From positions 26,198,385 to 26,262,384 of the forward strand of contig JAZBQD010000017.1 of the NCBI GenBank assembly GCA_036583965.1: DNA of 64,000 nt, read 5' to 3'. The notes below the pieces were generated by a model. The model was not told where the DNA came from. It searched no databases and saw only the letters and a program-made list of their open reading frames with translations. The stretch is from Prunella strophiata. Its lineage: Eukaryota > Chordata > Aves > Passeriformes > Prunellidae. Made by a program: the position numbers and the translations under genes. This document shows, piece after piece, positions 24,251-37,215 of this stretch (its first letter is position 1; every line of letters begins with the position of its first letter).

Positions 24251-27200
24251 GCTTTCAGCATATCTTCTGACTCCATTTTGTAGGAACAAACTGCTGTGTC
24301 TCCTTTTAACTTTCAGTTAAAAATTATTATTCTAAGAGCTTCTTATATCTCAGCTACATCCTCTTCAACACAATTTCTGTGGATCTTTGCTCAACATTGT
24401 AGGTTTAATCTGTGCTTTCTTTCATATCTCCTAGTACAACTCAGAGTTCTGCATATGAAATCCATCACAATGTGTTATTTCCCCACATTATAGCATTCTT
24501 TGAGCGTGGCATTAGTTCCATAAAACACAAAGTCTTTTTTCCCATTAAACATTATCTCTTTGTTTTAAGGAATAATTTCACATATACATGGTGGGTTCTA
24601 CCAGCTCTGTGACAAATGACATAGAAGATGTCTCTTTTTGGATCAAAATTTGATGCCACTGTAGAAAAATAATTTTAAGGACAAAGATTGCAGACAGTTT
24701 TCTTAGACTTTTTGTTACTTGCTTTCTCATTGTAATAGTCTAGTGCAGTTTTCCATTATTTGCATAATTGCAAGTGAACACACTTTTCAGACATTTCTAT
24801 GGATGGAGTGAAAGGTTGTGCAGAGACATCACTGTTTACAGAGCATTGGGGATAAAAATATTTATCAAGAGAACTCAGCCCTTCATCCTAATAAATACCA
24901 CATCTATTGCTGACAGTTTTTTAGTTTTCTTATTCCATTCTATGTTCTGTCTAAAAGTGATAAGGTTCAAATCACAGTCCGTGGAAACGCTCTAAAATGT
25001 TTTAGGATCCATGTAGGTAGGAAACCATTTTTTTCCACTTTTTTTCCCCCTTATCTGTACTTTGACAAGAAAAAGAAAAATTAATTTCTTTCCCTTACAT
25101 ATAATTCCTCTGTCTTTAGGTGTTCTTCTGATGCTTTTAGAAATTCTGCAGTCAGAGAGTCATGTACACAGATTAACACTTAAAGCATCAGGGGATTCTG
25201 CTGCACTGAAGCATCAGTGGGAGACTACAAGTCAGCAATGAAAAGTCCCTGCTAGAACCATCAAGGACTCCATCAACCAGCCAGGTAGTAAATTCAGTCA
25301 ACTATCACCAATCCCATCTCAGTCTACCTACTGAGTGCTGAATGGCAGTAAGCATGTAGCCATCAGGCATTTCAATTATTTCTATGTATACAGTGAGTTT
25401 CATATTAATATTAACTTTTCCCATTTTAAGAATAAGACACAGAATTAGTCTCTTGTAAGAGCATTCCTATGAAATATTAGATTCTAACGTATTAAATGTA
25501 CTTAAAAAATCAAAAGATTTCAAGGATGATCCTTCACATCACACTGCCTTTCAAAGCACAAAGTGTTAATTCTTCTAGCATTTCACCAATATATTTCTTC
25601 AAAGAGTATTTTTATTGCATGATTCAGTAAAGTCCAGGGTTTAGGGGAAACCTTGACCCGTCAGAAAACTTGACACATAACATAAGAGACAGAAGAGTTA
25701 TTAACAATTAATTTCAGGGAATATGTGAGCATTTGTGTTATTAACTTCTTTAATTTCTAATGTTAATCCTGATCACCTTTATATATGCATTTTAGAAACC
25801 ATAGATGATTCTAGCTGTTTTTAAATGCTATCATGTCCAGGTTTTCTCTCAGCACACAAACAGTTCTGATTTTTGACAGAGCTGCTAAATCACACTTTCT
25901 ACAGAATGGTACTCATAACACTGGGATTTATAGCATATTTATAGTGTTTTCTGGCAAACAGCGTGAACAGAAGTCAACTTATCCTTATTCAACATAGGTA
26001 TAGCAGAGAAACAGAGCTGCCCATTGCTAAAGAACTGTACATACCAAGCACTTTGCCTTGTGTAGTGAGGATCCAGAAAAGGGTTCAAAAACCATTGATA
26101 CTCTTCATGCTTCATTATTCTGCTTGGACCTTTTCCAAGCGCAGTTTCAGCTTTGGTAAAATGCTTATTCTGAGTCATAGCAGCTTCATGAAGCATTCAA
26201 AGACCACTCTACCAGCTTTGGTAAGCATTAGTGTTACTGCATTTACAGGATGTTAAATTAATACCTGCAGGATGACAGAGATATTACAGAGTTTTTTTTC
26301 TGAAGCTGGAAGCCAGCCTAATGCAAATCCCTGAAGAGCTAAAATAAAAAATTGTCATGCTTTGGAAAGAAACTGGGTATTTGAGATTGCAAACTGCCCA
26401 GCATAAGACTGGGAAGTGCACCTGGACCCTGAGTCACAGAAATGGAAGGGATAGAAGCCTGATGAGGCATGGAATGCCTCTGCAGTTTTCTCATTTCATT
26501 TAAAAGGAAGGAAAGGTGAAGGTAATCCCTTGGCATGAGGCTAAGGGAAGGGCTGGGGCAGGGGGCTGTGACTCACACAACCCCAAAGTGCAGCCCCCAT
26601 GTTCTGTGCAGGATTTCACTCTGATCCAAGGAAAGTGAGCTGCCTCAGGAGCCCTTTCTCCAAGTGGATGTAAGATGTGACTTATTAGTGGAAGCTGAAA
26701 TCTTTGTGGTCTAAGAAAAGCTCTGACTGGGACTGCTGAGCCTTCAGAGACCTAGCTGCCCCTGAGATATCCTTCCTGCTGAATATGAGAGGAAGATATC
26801 ATTTTGTACTGCACAGCATGCAATAGGAATACATTTATACCACTAAGCATGGACATTACAGTAAAAACTGTTGCCGTGATGAATGAGGCTCATGACCTCT
26901 ATCTCACCATGCTATCTTGAAAATTTCATTATTTCATTAACACCTTAAAACTCAGGAACAACATTTACACGTCTCTTCCTATACAGTAAGGCATTCCTGC
27001 CAATAACACCTTAGTAAAAAGATCTTTTGCTAAGGGCTGTCAACAGCAATAATATTCAATTATTAATACACTGCTGATGCTTTTTTATTTTTATCTGCAA
27101 GTAGAAATAATGTTTTAGCTGAGGTTAGAATAATTTGGAACAAATTTTGGATTCTTTTATTCCTCTATAGTAGCAAATTCTCAGCTGACAGAAAAGACCA

Positions 27201-28498
27201 CATATCATTCGGATGAGCTGCAGCAATTTAAACATCCTGGGAGTTTGACTCATAATTTAAGAAATCACTGTCTGTAGGAAATAGCTAATAATTAAACTGA
27301 GAGTTAAAAAAATTAAGGTTCTTTTATTTATTGATATACTATTTTTATAGCAAAATTCAAGAAAATAATTCACCTCAGCACTAATATGTCAATCCGCAAT
27401 TCTCCTCTAGGTAGTTCACCTAATGTTCACTAACTTCCAAACAACATGGATGAAGACCTAAAATCTCTTACCTGATGTTGTAGCTTTACATCCACAAATG
27501 CTAGCAGCTACAAATCAAATCAATACCTTAAACTTAAATGAACTCACTATGGTGAAATTCTGAGCTTTGTCACTTGATAAACTCTTTAAACCATTCCAGT
27601 AACAAGAAAGAAAATAAAAGTTGTGATGTGTCATTTTTCTTAACAAATTTTTTTCACTGGACTTATTTTTGTTCAGAATCAAATAATCAGTATTCACTGA
27701 AGTAATTGTTCAATTCACAAACAAAATATCCAGTTTATTTCTCCTTCACTGTTGCCATTTGGGCCATGACCATTTTTTTTGTTAATTTTCATTACAACTG
27801 AGTAATGACAATTAACAAAAGTTAATTTTGTTTCTGAGTGTTTCTTGAAAATAAAATAAAACAAAACTAAAATTTTAATTCCATTTCTGCTTTGAATGTA
27901 ATGCAGATTTCCTGGGAACAAATAGGTTCAAAAATGGACGCCAAATTCAAAAGTATAATGGAAGTATCCCAAGAGTAATCAATCTAAAACAAAAGGGGAT
28001 TCTTATCTGCAAACATTGTGGTTTACAAGCAAATTAAATGGTTCTGTCAGTTGTGTCTAGGTGGCATAGATTAATTTAAGTCATCAATAATGTATCTTAT
28101 TCTGTATGAATTTGTACTCTTTTTGGCTTTTCATATTGCTCCCTATAAACTTCTTAACATTATTTACAAAGGAAGAGAAGGAATCTTGTGCAGATCACAG
28201 ACATTTCTCTTGCAGATTTCAGAAACCCCAAGAGGAAAAGGGAGGCAAGTATCCCTTCTTTACATTAAGTTAGATACGCCTGACATCTTCCTACAAAAGT
28301 CTGGACTGACTTTCAGATGATATCAACATTCAAAAAAACCCTTAAAAATGTTGTAATAAAAGAAGTTTTGGTTTTTGATGTTTCTTGGGAGGAGTGATCA
28401 GGAACAAAGGGGCCCAAAGTCTAATTGTTTTTAATACCTGGTTCATACTCTCATACAAGCCTTTAGTCTGTTACCTAGAGTATCAGAGTAAGAGTACC
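24251..28498. other. Long unique stretch, no gene seen
   Basis: About 4.2 kb of mostly AT-rich DNA. A moderately GC-richer part at 26380-26800 holds no recognisable repeat or frame. Nothing else can be supported. Confidence 0.55.
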
Positions 28499-28518
28499 CT
28501 GTAGAGTTTTCTCTACAG
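28499..28518. repeat. 8-bp inverted repeat at a CR1 boundary
   Basis: CTGTAGAG, loop TTTT, then CTCTACAG, overlapping the left edge of the CR1 similarity. It is short enough to be chance. Confidence 0.8.
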
Positions 28519-28782
28519 TGAGAGGACAGAGGAAATGGCCCTAAGCCAAGAGAGGGGATATTCAGATTGGATACTAGAAAAAAAATTTCCCTGTCAGGAT
28601 GGTCAGGCATAGGAATATGTTACCCAGGAATGTAAAAGAGTCACTGGAGGTGTTCAAGATGCACCTGGATTTGGTGCTGGCTGATGTGGTTCAGTGGTTT
28701 AGGCATACAGTGGCAGTGCTGAGTAGATGGTTGGACTGAGTGATCTTAAAGGTCTATTCCAATTTTGATGATTCAGTATACA
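28505..28782 (+). mobile_element. CR1 LINE, 5'-truncated, plus strand
   Basis: 3' part of a CR1 of the subfamily also seen at 21874-22240. Landmarks in order: 'agaggaaatggccctaagcc', 'ttcagattggatactag', 'tcactggaggtgttcaagatgc', 'ggttcagtggttt', 'atggttggactgagtgatcttaaaggtctattccaa' (about 28730-28765), and 'gatgattc' as a worn 3' end. No coding capacity. Confidence 0.9.
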
Positions 28783-30012
28783 TTTGTACAGAATTTGAAA
28801 CACTTTCTCTTGTATTTTATATTTGGTTCATAGATTTTCTCCCCCCACTGCCAAAATTAGATGGCTGTAGGTACTTTAAGTTAAATTAAACATTTGTTCT
28901 ACAAGGTCCTACAACATTTTCTGTTTGAAACAACTAGCACAGTTTTTTCAGTCTTCTTAATGCAGTAAAGCTCCACAGGTCTAACTGTAATTGTGTTATT
29001 TGTTATGCAGTTTTCAAATGTTAAGTGAGATGTGCCAATTGTCCCCTGATGCAGGCTGTGTCCATGTACTGAAATAAATAATTAGTTGTCACTTAATGCA
29101 AAAGTGTTTTGTCTGTGACTGAATAAATCACAGGTTATTCAGAGTTCACAGTGAACCATGATTTAAAATGCTACAGTATATCAAACATCAATCCTCCAGT
29201 CTTACTGCTACTAAACAGAGAGCCAGTGAAAATACCCCAGCATCAACTGAAGAATGCCTTACAATGTAATTTGCAGATGGGCTTATTTTAGGCATACTTA
29301 CTTGCATGTCCCTCAGGGACAATTCCACAACAGATCTATGATCCATATCCATGTACCTGCAGCAAGCTGATGCTGAGGAAGAGATGAAACCTCAGTGGTT
29401 GGGAAGTTAGAGCTAATTACTTTTTAGTTCTGCTTCCAGATCCATTGTAGATTCATTCTCTTACAAGCTTTTTCTGCTGCTGTGGAATGAGTGTCGCTGA
29501 CAATAGCCACAAGGGCATTCACTGAGTATACAGATACACTCATTCTCTGTTTAAACAAGGAGAAATAGGCAACGTAGGTTTTGAGTTGTCCAGGTGAATT
29601 CTGTCAGACATTCAGAAGGGAAGGCTTTCAGGATGCATTCCATTGGTTAATTCTGGTAATACACTAGAGCAGGTTTGAAAATGGAAAACCAGTGTGGCTA
29701 TTTCATTAGGATGGACTACATTTTTTTATCACTTCTGTTTAAGAAAAATAGCAGTATCACAGTTTGTGTCCATTAAACTAAATCTGTAAAATTGAAGAGT
29801 AGTAAGGCACACTAGGACTCAAATAATGTGTATCTACAAAACTGATCCAGATCTAGATTAACCATTATGATCTCTGCAGCTAAAGTATTCATGACTTGTG
29901 TTAATGTCCAGTCTACTTTTCTACCCATAAAACCTCTTTATTATCCTCACCTCCTAGCTTGTCTGTTTACTCATAGTCAAGACTTTAGTAACCATTCTAC
30001 TACATAGCATGC
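28783..30012. other. AT-rich unique sequence, no gene seen
   Basis: No repeat, exon or RNA gene recognised. Confidence 0.6.
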
Positions 30013-30475
30013 TGTGGTGGTTTTGGCTAAGGTAGAGTTAATTTTCTTCTCAATGCTGGGTCTGGGGATAAATTTTGGTTTTGTGCTGAACACAGGGTTG
30101 ATCATTAGTGATGTTTTAGTTATTGCTTAGCAGGGCTTACACAGAGTCAAGGTCTCTTTTGCTTTTTTGTACTGCCAAGCTGGTGAGGAAGTTTTGGGTG
30201 CCGAAAGGGTGGGAGGAGACAGAGCCAGGACTGCTTACCTAAACTGGCCAAAGGGATATTCCAGACCATGTGACATCCTGCTCAGTATTTGAAGCTGGGG
30301 CACAGAAGAAGAAGGAGGGGATGCTTCTAATGATGGTGTCCCCAAGTCACCTTGAGGTATGAGGGGGCCCTGCTGTCCTGAAGATGTGAAACACCTGCCT
30401 GCCCATGGAGAGCAGTGAATTGATTCTTTGGGGTTTTTTACTTTTTATGCATGGTTTTTTATGTCCATGGGACCT
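30013..30475 (+). mobile_element. ERV-type LTR, 3'-truncated, plus strand
   Basis: Begins with TGTGGTGGTTTTGGCT and 'ggtagagttaattttcttctcaatgctgg', a known bird ERV LTR start. Comparison with the reverse complement of 48121-48675 shows it is the same or a close family. Both share the 'gagttaattttc' block, 'cagggcttacacagagtcaagg', 'gggaggagacagagccaggactgcttacc' and 'tgaaacacctgcctgcccatgg'. Similarity stops near 30475, so about 130 bases of the 3' end are missing, including the TTAAACCACA-type terminus. No internal viral genes lie on either side. This is a broken solo LTR. Confidence 0.85.
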
Positions 30476-31338
30476 AGTGCTGGTGAGTTACTAACATTTC
30501 TGTATAGAGCTTGTGCTCCCTACATAAATGAGAATAAATATCTACACCACCATTTGTTACTGTGTATTTTCATTTGTGCTTTCAGTTCTCCGGTAACTTT
30601 TTCAAATTTTTTTCTGGACAGTTAAAAAAAACAAATATTTAAAGATGTCTCTCTTGTCTTCACCAATATATTTTTCCATATATGATTTTTTTTTTGTAAC
30701 CATCGTCCTTCTAAAGAAATCAGATGTTTATTCTGTATGTTTTAAATTACAGTTAGATTATACTGTCTCTTTCCAATTAATATGGTGGCAAAAATCTACC
30801 TCTTTGAAATAACTGATGCTTATAGTTGCTTCAGAAAAACTCTGCAACTAATGCATTTTCTTTGGTTAAACTGAAAAACAAAAGGAAAAGAAAAAAATCT
30901 ATTTTGAGAAAGCTGCTCTCAAAATTACAATATGGACATTTTTTCTTTTAGAATGCATCACAGGAGACTCAAAGGAGTGAAATGTGAACCTTTATGTTGC
31001 TAAATGGCAAAAACATTTTCAGTCTTTAGGTAAAGTCTGCCTTCCTCTAGAAAGACATTATTAGCAAGGAAAATTATTTTCCATTGTTATACCTGTCACC
31101 TTTCTTCTGCAATGAGTCCCATCTCAGGACAGAAAATCTCATTTTATATGCATATCACAATGAGGGACAAATATCAAAAGTTTATTCAAGCAGAGACTTG
31201 AATTAACTACTCCACCAAATATCTGCATTTTCCAAAGAAGGGATTTATATGAATATTTGAAAGATAGAAACCCCTGGACATTTCAAAAACAGTATCAAAC
31301 TCTTACAGTGTCTTCCATTAGCAAGAGTTTGGGGTTTG

Positions 31339-31356
31339 TTTTTTTTTTTTTTTTTT
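31339..31356. repeat. T18 homopolymer
   Basis: Eighteen consecutive T. Confidence 0.97.
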
Positions 31357-34300
31357 CCCTGTCACAGCCAGGTTAAGGTGAAACTCACATTCTTTATTTA
31401 AATCCAGAGATTTTTCAGCTCATGATTAGTACCGCAGTTCACAGAGTGTCCCTGCTTGGTTTTACAAATTTGTACTTAACTAATTATATTTGCAGTGCCA
31501 AAATAATTTAAAAAACTTGGGAGTCTGGTTCTTTTTTTTAATGGCTGCAAACTACAGCAGAAAGGTGTTATGGATTTAATTTCCTAAAGATTTATCTTAA
31601 TGCCTTACTTCCTCAGAAGTGCACAGTGACAGGAAGAGAGGCAGAACTCTACATATAAACTTTGAGAAAGTAAGTCAAAAAAATTAATAACAGTTCAATT
31701 TCCATCCTCATCATTAAAATCTATAAAAGTGCGTTACTTTTTGTCCTTCTTTCCACAATTGAGAGGCTCGCAGCCTCTGCTACGGTCTCCAAAAACTGCA
31801 CACCTACATACATGCTTGGTGTGCTGTAAATCCCAGTTGTCCACAGTGCCTTCCTCCAAGCTGCAACAGGTCAATTGGCTTTGCACTGACTTAATGCCTA
31901 AACATCAGGCAGGCAGAGATGTGATAACAGGGGTCAGGCTGATCTGTGGCATCAAACACTCGGAATGGACAGAAGGAATCCCCCAGCTCTTGTCAAGGGG
32001 AGTTTTTGTCTGCCATGCATGAGCAGGCTGCTCTCACTAATTATTTGAATCTCCAAAGCACAAGGTCATACATTAGTAATGCAAGCACTTCCACATCAGC
32101 TTTAAGAAGAGTGAAAATCATGTTTTACAGTAAATGGGGGAGTTAAACACAGCCTTGAAAGCAAACACAAGCTAACTCTCAGCTGCCAGACTCTGGCCCA
32201 CTGAGTGCCTTTTTATATCAATGAAAAATTTATGTGAAATGGTCTTTACAATTTGGGAGTGCTTTGTGCTCATTTATGGAAATGTCAATGATTGAACAAT
32301 ATTTAAAGCAGTACAAAAATCTGCTCAATAAGTTTCATATTCATATCAGGACAGCTGAGGAGGACTTTTGACCATTTCAAAATTTCTGGTGAAGGAAGCA
32401 CCACAAATACAAAGGAAGCTGGCCTTCAAAACAGCAACAGTTGACTTACAATGTTCCCAGGTAACACTAGGGAAAGAGGAAAATATCATATCCATGACTT
32501 TGACATAGAAAAATTATTTTTGCTAATGAATATAACACTCTAGCCCTAGGTTACACAATTTATTAGGTTGAAACCTTCTTAAGTTGGGGCATGATTAGGG
32601 TGGTACCTGTAAAGTGGGGCACCTTAACAACTACAATGTTGAGTGTGTGAGTTGGATAATCAGCACTGGTAATATGTATTGACATATGACTTAATGTGAC
32701 TTAATGGTACTGGTAAAATGAAAGTGACATGTATGAACCATCATTCAAGCAAAGTTGTTAGTACCAAGTGCACTGGAGGATGCTTAAACAAGTGTACAGT
32801 ACCACTCAGAGTATTTTATCAGTTTTTTTTAAGGCATTACCTTAGACATCAGCCAAAAACTTTGCTCTGTTGAACTGAAAAAGCTTGAAAGACTGAAAAG
32901 ACATGCCGCTAGGAAGAATCTGAATGTTGTTCAAGGACTCGAGTAAAGTTTAAGTACTTTTCCTGAGCTGCGGCTGACAAGAAGAGCATAAAATTAAAGC
33001 CATTATTTTAGCATGGGTGTACAGGTATTGCAATATCAATCACCAAAATCTAAAAGGTTAAAGCAAATACATATACCATGTAATTTCTGAACAGTTTAAA
33101 TTATCAAAATGGAAAGTTGGGTTTCTGAACTTCTAGTGCTCATCTCATTGACCTGTCAATATTCATCTGTCAAGGAAACAGAAAAGTACAATAAGACGGC
33201 TGAAAATGAGCAAATAAAAAATGAAATTATCTCAACTGAGAAAAGAAAAACTATGTATTTTCATTAATTAAGATGTGATAGAATTTTAGAGCCGAATTGT
33301 AATCAATCTAATATCTTTTAGAATCCAAGTTGAAAAAAAAGTTAGGTAAGTACCATTAAAATAAAGCTGAAAGAACAGGTAATAAACCCATTCTGATTTA
33401 TTTAATAACTATTCCTTTTCCAGGACCAAAGTCCTTTATTTCTTATTTGTTGTAGCCCACACTGCAGTCATTCCTGATGAGTCATATATATCTATTTGCT
33501 GCTCATACTGGAATTTGAACCAGTGTAAATTTATAAAGTTTTAGTCCCTATTCCAGCCCACTTTTGCAGTATTAGGCAAGCACTTAGCTGAGCATTTGAA
33601 TCTAGCCATTTTCTATCTCTTCTCTACATATTTTAGTGTACTGTGTCTGAAGGGGACAAGGCACTTTGTGAAATGTCACACACAATACAGCTGATGAAGA
33701 CACTCAAGAAAGAACTCCATAAATGTAGTCTACAATGCTAAAGAAATTTCACTGGTGGAGCTATCTTTACATAGAGATTGTGTATAGCTCTGCCTTGCAC
33801 CCTGCTAGGCCCATCCTTCCTACCACACTGGTAGCAGCACCAGAGCTTTTCAATAAGAACCACTAGACAGCCCACAGAGAAAGGGTGAGTGAGAGGGACA
33901 CTGAAAGAGACAGAGTGTGAGTCATCAGAATTATATGTAATAAAGAAAGCTGTTGTTTGTGATTTTTTCCCAGCAAATATATCACAAATAATTTGTATTA
34001 AGTTTGGCACTTAAAATTTTAAAAGCAGCTCTTTGGATCTCTACTGCAGAAGCATAATCAGGTGCCTGTCTTCAAGCACTTCAAAAACTTTTTCAGAATC
34101 AGTGAAGATATTTGTGCTCAGTGCTAGAAAGAGAATTGCAACAAAGCCCTACTATGGGAAGAAACAGAAGAATTCAAGGTAAGCTCTCATGGCACAGGTT
34201 CACATTAGTTTCTGGGCTTGAAACATCATGTCTGGAAGCATTCCTATTATGCTGAACCACCTCATGCTTTATGCCCAGATATATCAACAATGTTGCAAAA

Positions 34301-35401
34301 AATTCAAGGCCATGTTCTAAGGGTATTGAATGTCTTTGGAGAGGGAAAAAGAATTCTATTGCCACCTCTTCAGCCCATCCTGTGGGATAAAAACAGGTAG
34401 AAAAGTGTACAACATATTTTGGTAGCCATTATTTCACTAAACTTACCCACAGGTACAACATGGTTTGAAGTAAACTAATAGAACCCAGATGGAGGACTAT
34501 TCCAAAAACAATCATCATATGCCCTCCAGGACTAGATATTAGTTCCCAGTCTGTTTCAAATAGTAAAATTCTCTTTCAAACTCCTTTGCTAACAGCCTTA
34601 TACTAAAAAACACCACCAGACTCTAAGGAAAGCAGTAGAAAAGTCTCCAGATGAACAATGATCAGGAAAGTGATTAAAAAAAAAATGCCCTTAGTTAAAG
34701 TAAGGGATGGAGATGAAACAGAACAGAGCCAGCCTGTTAAATCAGAGTTGACTTTCCAATGGATATTTTTCAGTACCCACTGTCACTACATCTGAAAAGA
34801 AGACAAAATTAAGAAACCCAACAAAATTCAGGTACTGATCAAATCAGTACTGATTAATTCAGTCACATGGGAAGGACCCCTAACTGGGAATTGAAGAATA
34901 AAAAAAGTTTGTTTATGTGCTTACCTCTCTGAAAGATTAAATTCTTAGACAATTCATAGGTCTTTTGGGAGTGAGCTGACAGTTTAAACATGTGTTGACT
35001 GAAAGCCAATGACTTAATTAATTAAACTCATGCTACATAAATAATATATTTAAATTAAACTAACAAGATGATAATGTCCTTACATATGTACCAATTCCTT
35101 TGGCGTCGTGAAGGCTCAAGACATTATTTTGGCCTCAAAGCCACCTTGAAGAATTGCTTTTTCAGGAGATCCTTGGAGTATAGGAACAGAACAACTTTGA
35201 TAGAACAGAAAAACTACAGATGAGTTAAAACTTCTTTCTATTAATCCTCTGTGAAGCTTACCTAGAGTAAAGAGTTATACTGTAAGTGCATGTATTTCGC
35301 ATTACTCCTTTGCTATGGCATTTCAGAACAATTTACAATCACAAAATAATTTTCTATTTATTTTTAGCTTCTCCTCTCTAGTTTAAAAGATTCACATGGA
35401 C

Positions 35402-35421
35402 AAATAAATAAATAAATAAAT
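35402..35421. repeat. (AAAT)n microsatellite
   Basis: Five tandem AAAT units. Confidence 0.95.
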
Positions 35422-37071
35422 GGAGTTTATAGTTTCAGATTTTTGTCTCAGAAAAATATCTCCAAGCTTCCAAAAGATTAAATTAAAAATATATATTTTA
35501 TTTCTAGAAGGACTGTCTCAGGGAGTTTATTCTAGCTACTCTACCAGTTGCAGTAGTGTTAAAAAAATCTGTGTTTAAACAAATGCAGTTTGATTTACAG
35601 GTACAGTGAAAACATATTTAAAAGAATTTCATGTCATATATTAGATAACAGCCTGAATAAATTCAAATCATACTACTTTCCATAATTTATTTCTTCAGGC
35701 TTCTTCAGGCTATTCAGATTTTTTGCCTACAGAGTAAAAGGAAGAAAGAATAATTACAGTGAAATTAAGTGAAAAAATTAAAGACTAATATCCTCACCTG
35801 TCCATACCAGCTGCCATTTAGCAGTGACGAAAATGTACAGAGCATATTTTAAAAAACACTTTTCAATAACAGACAAGAAGTAAATTGTTGAAGAACTTCT
35901 ATATGATTTTATATAAGGAAGTGCTACCTGGATGTATGAAACACTACCTGGAGATTAGTTTATGTACTGTATAACTTTTAGCTATTAGAGCTACACAACT
36001 ATGTGTTTTCAATCAAGTTCTGTAAATGATAAAATTTTTTCCATGGCAGAATAATCTAGCAAAGGCTGTGTGAAACTGGAATTTAATTTGCTTAACATAA
36101 GAGCCAGTCAGCATTTGATTGATTCAAGATGTGGAAAGGTAGTAGAGCTCAAAAAACTCTACATGAAGTACTTGATTAAACAAGACAGGAATCACAGGGT
36201 TGATTAATATGAAGTCACAGCACCAAGACCAGTTCCAAGCCATCAGCACTGCAGTACTCAGGGAAAGGACATAAATTCTTGCACTCAAAAGACATCTAAG
36301 TTTTTATCTTGCTACCACTGAGAAGAAATTAAATTTTCTGTTATATTCTATATTCTGAAGTATGCTTCCACAAGAAGACAAAGGACATGTGTAACTCTTA
36401 AAGTACAGATAAATTCCTCATCTGGTAATAGCAATATTTCCATAAGGGGACATGGTCCCCATAAATGGGAATGAGCACCTACCTATTATTTTCTCTTTGT
36501 TACAATGCTGCATGTAAATGTCAAAATAAAATATTCTCACTGTTAAATATTTAATGGGTTTTGAGATTATTATAGACCTTTCTACTCAAGGATCATTCTG
36601 CCTCTGTAAAATTATGGGGTTTAAGAATCTGGACAGAAAAATGTCAAAGGAAATTTATGCAAAATTCTTCTTAATGTTGTCTTCTAGTAGAAAGATATTT
36701 GCCATTACATTTTCTGTCTCTTGAGAAAGGGTAAGGTGGGGTAAAGGGTAAATGTCCTTACTAAATGTAGGCAGGTTCCCCAAGTAATCTCAAAGATCAT
36801 ACTCTCTGATAAAAAAAGCACTCACACAAATGTTTTATCACAGTGGCATGCAAAGTTCCTCATTTTAGGGAAAGGCTCAGAGGTGAAAAGGATTACCAGC
36901 CAGTCATTACCAGAGAACTGTTCAGTCCAGCATGACATGACCATTAGTACCATGAGCAGAGCATACATTAGTAAGATTTCAGGGATCAGAATTCAACTAA
37001 GTGCATTTTCAAATCTTGTTGAATTAATTTTAAATAACATTCAGTAGCCCAGAAATAGAGAGTTGCAGCAT

Positions 37072-37215
37072 CATAGAAGGGTTTGGTGGGTTTGGTTTAG
37101 ATTGGTTTGATTTTGTATGTTGAAGGTTGTCTTGTTGAAACTCCCCTGCCATGAGCAGGGATACCTCTCTTGGTCAGGTTGACAAAAGCCTCATCAAACC
37201 TGCTTCAGGAAAAAT
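37072..37215 (-). mobile_element. Small CR1 LINE fragment, 3' end, minus strand
   Basis: 'catcatagaa' at the left is a CR1 tail in antisense. It is followed by a T/G-expanded piece where 'tggtttgggttgg' is expected, then 'cccctgccatgagcagggatacctct' and 'caggttgacaaaagcctcatcaaacctg', which match the antisense of the CR1 3' region. Only about 140 bases remain. Confidence 0.75.

Larger units (their letters stand above)
30476..37071. other. Long AT-rich unique stretch, no gene seen
   Basis: About 6.6 kb with no recognisable transposon or exon. It contains a T18 run (31339-31356) and an (AAAT)n run (35402-35421). The part from about 31720 to 32420 is less repetitive and has a 97-codon frame (31729-32022) without a known domain. 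It could hide a regulatory element, but the sequence alone does not show it. Confidence 0.55.
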
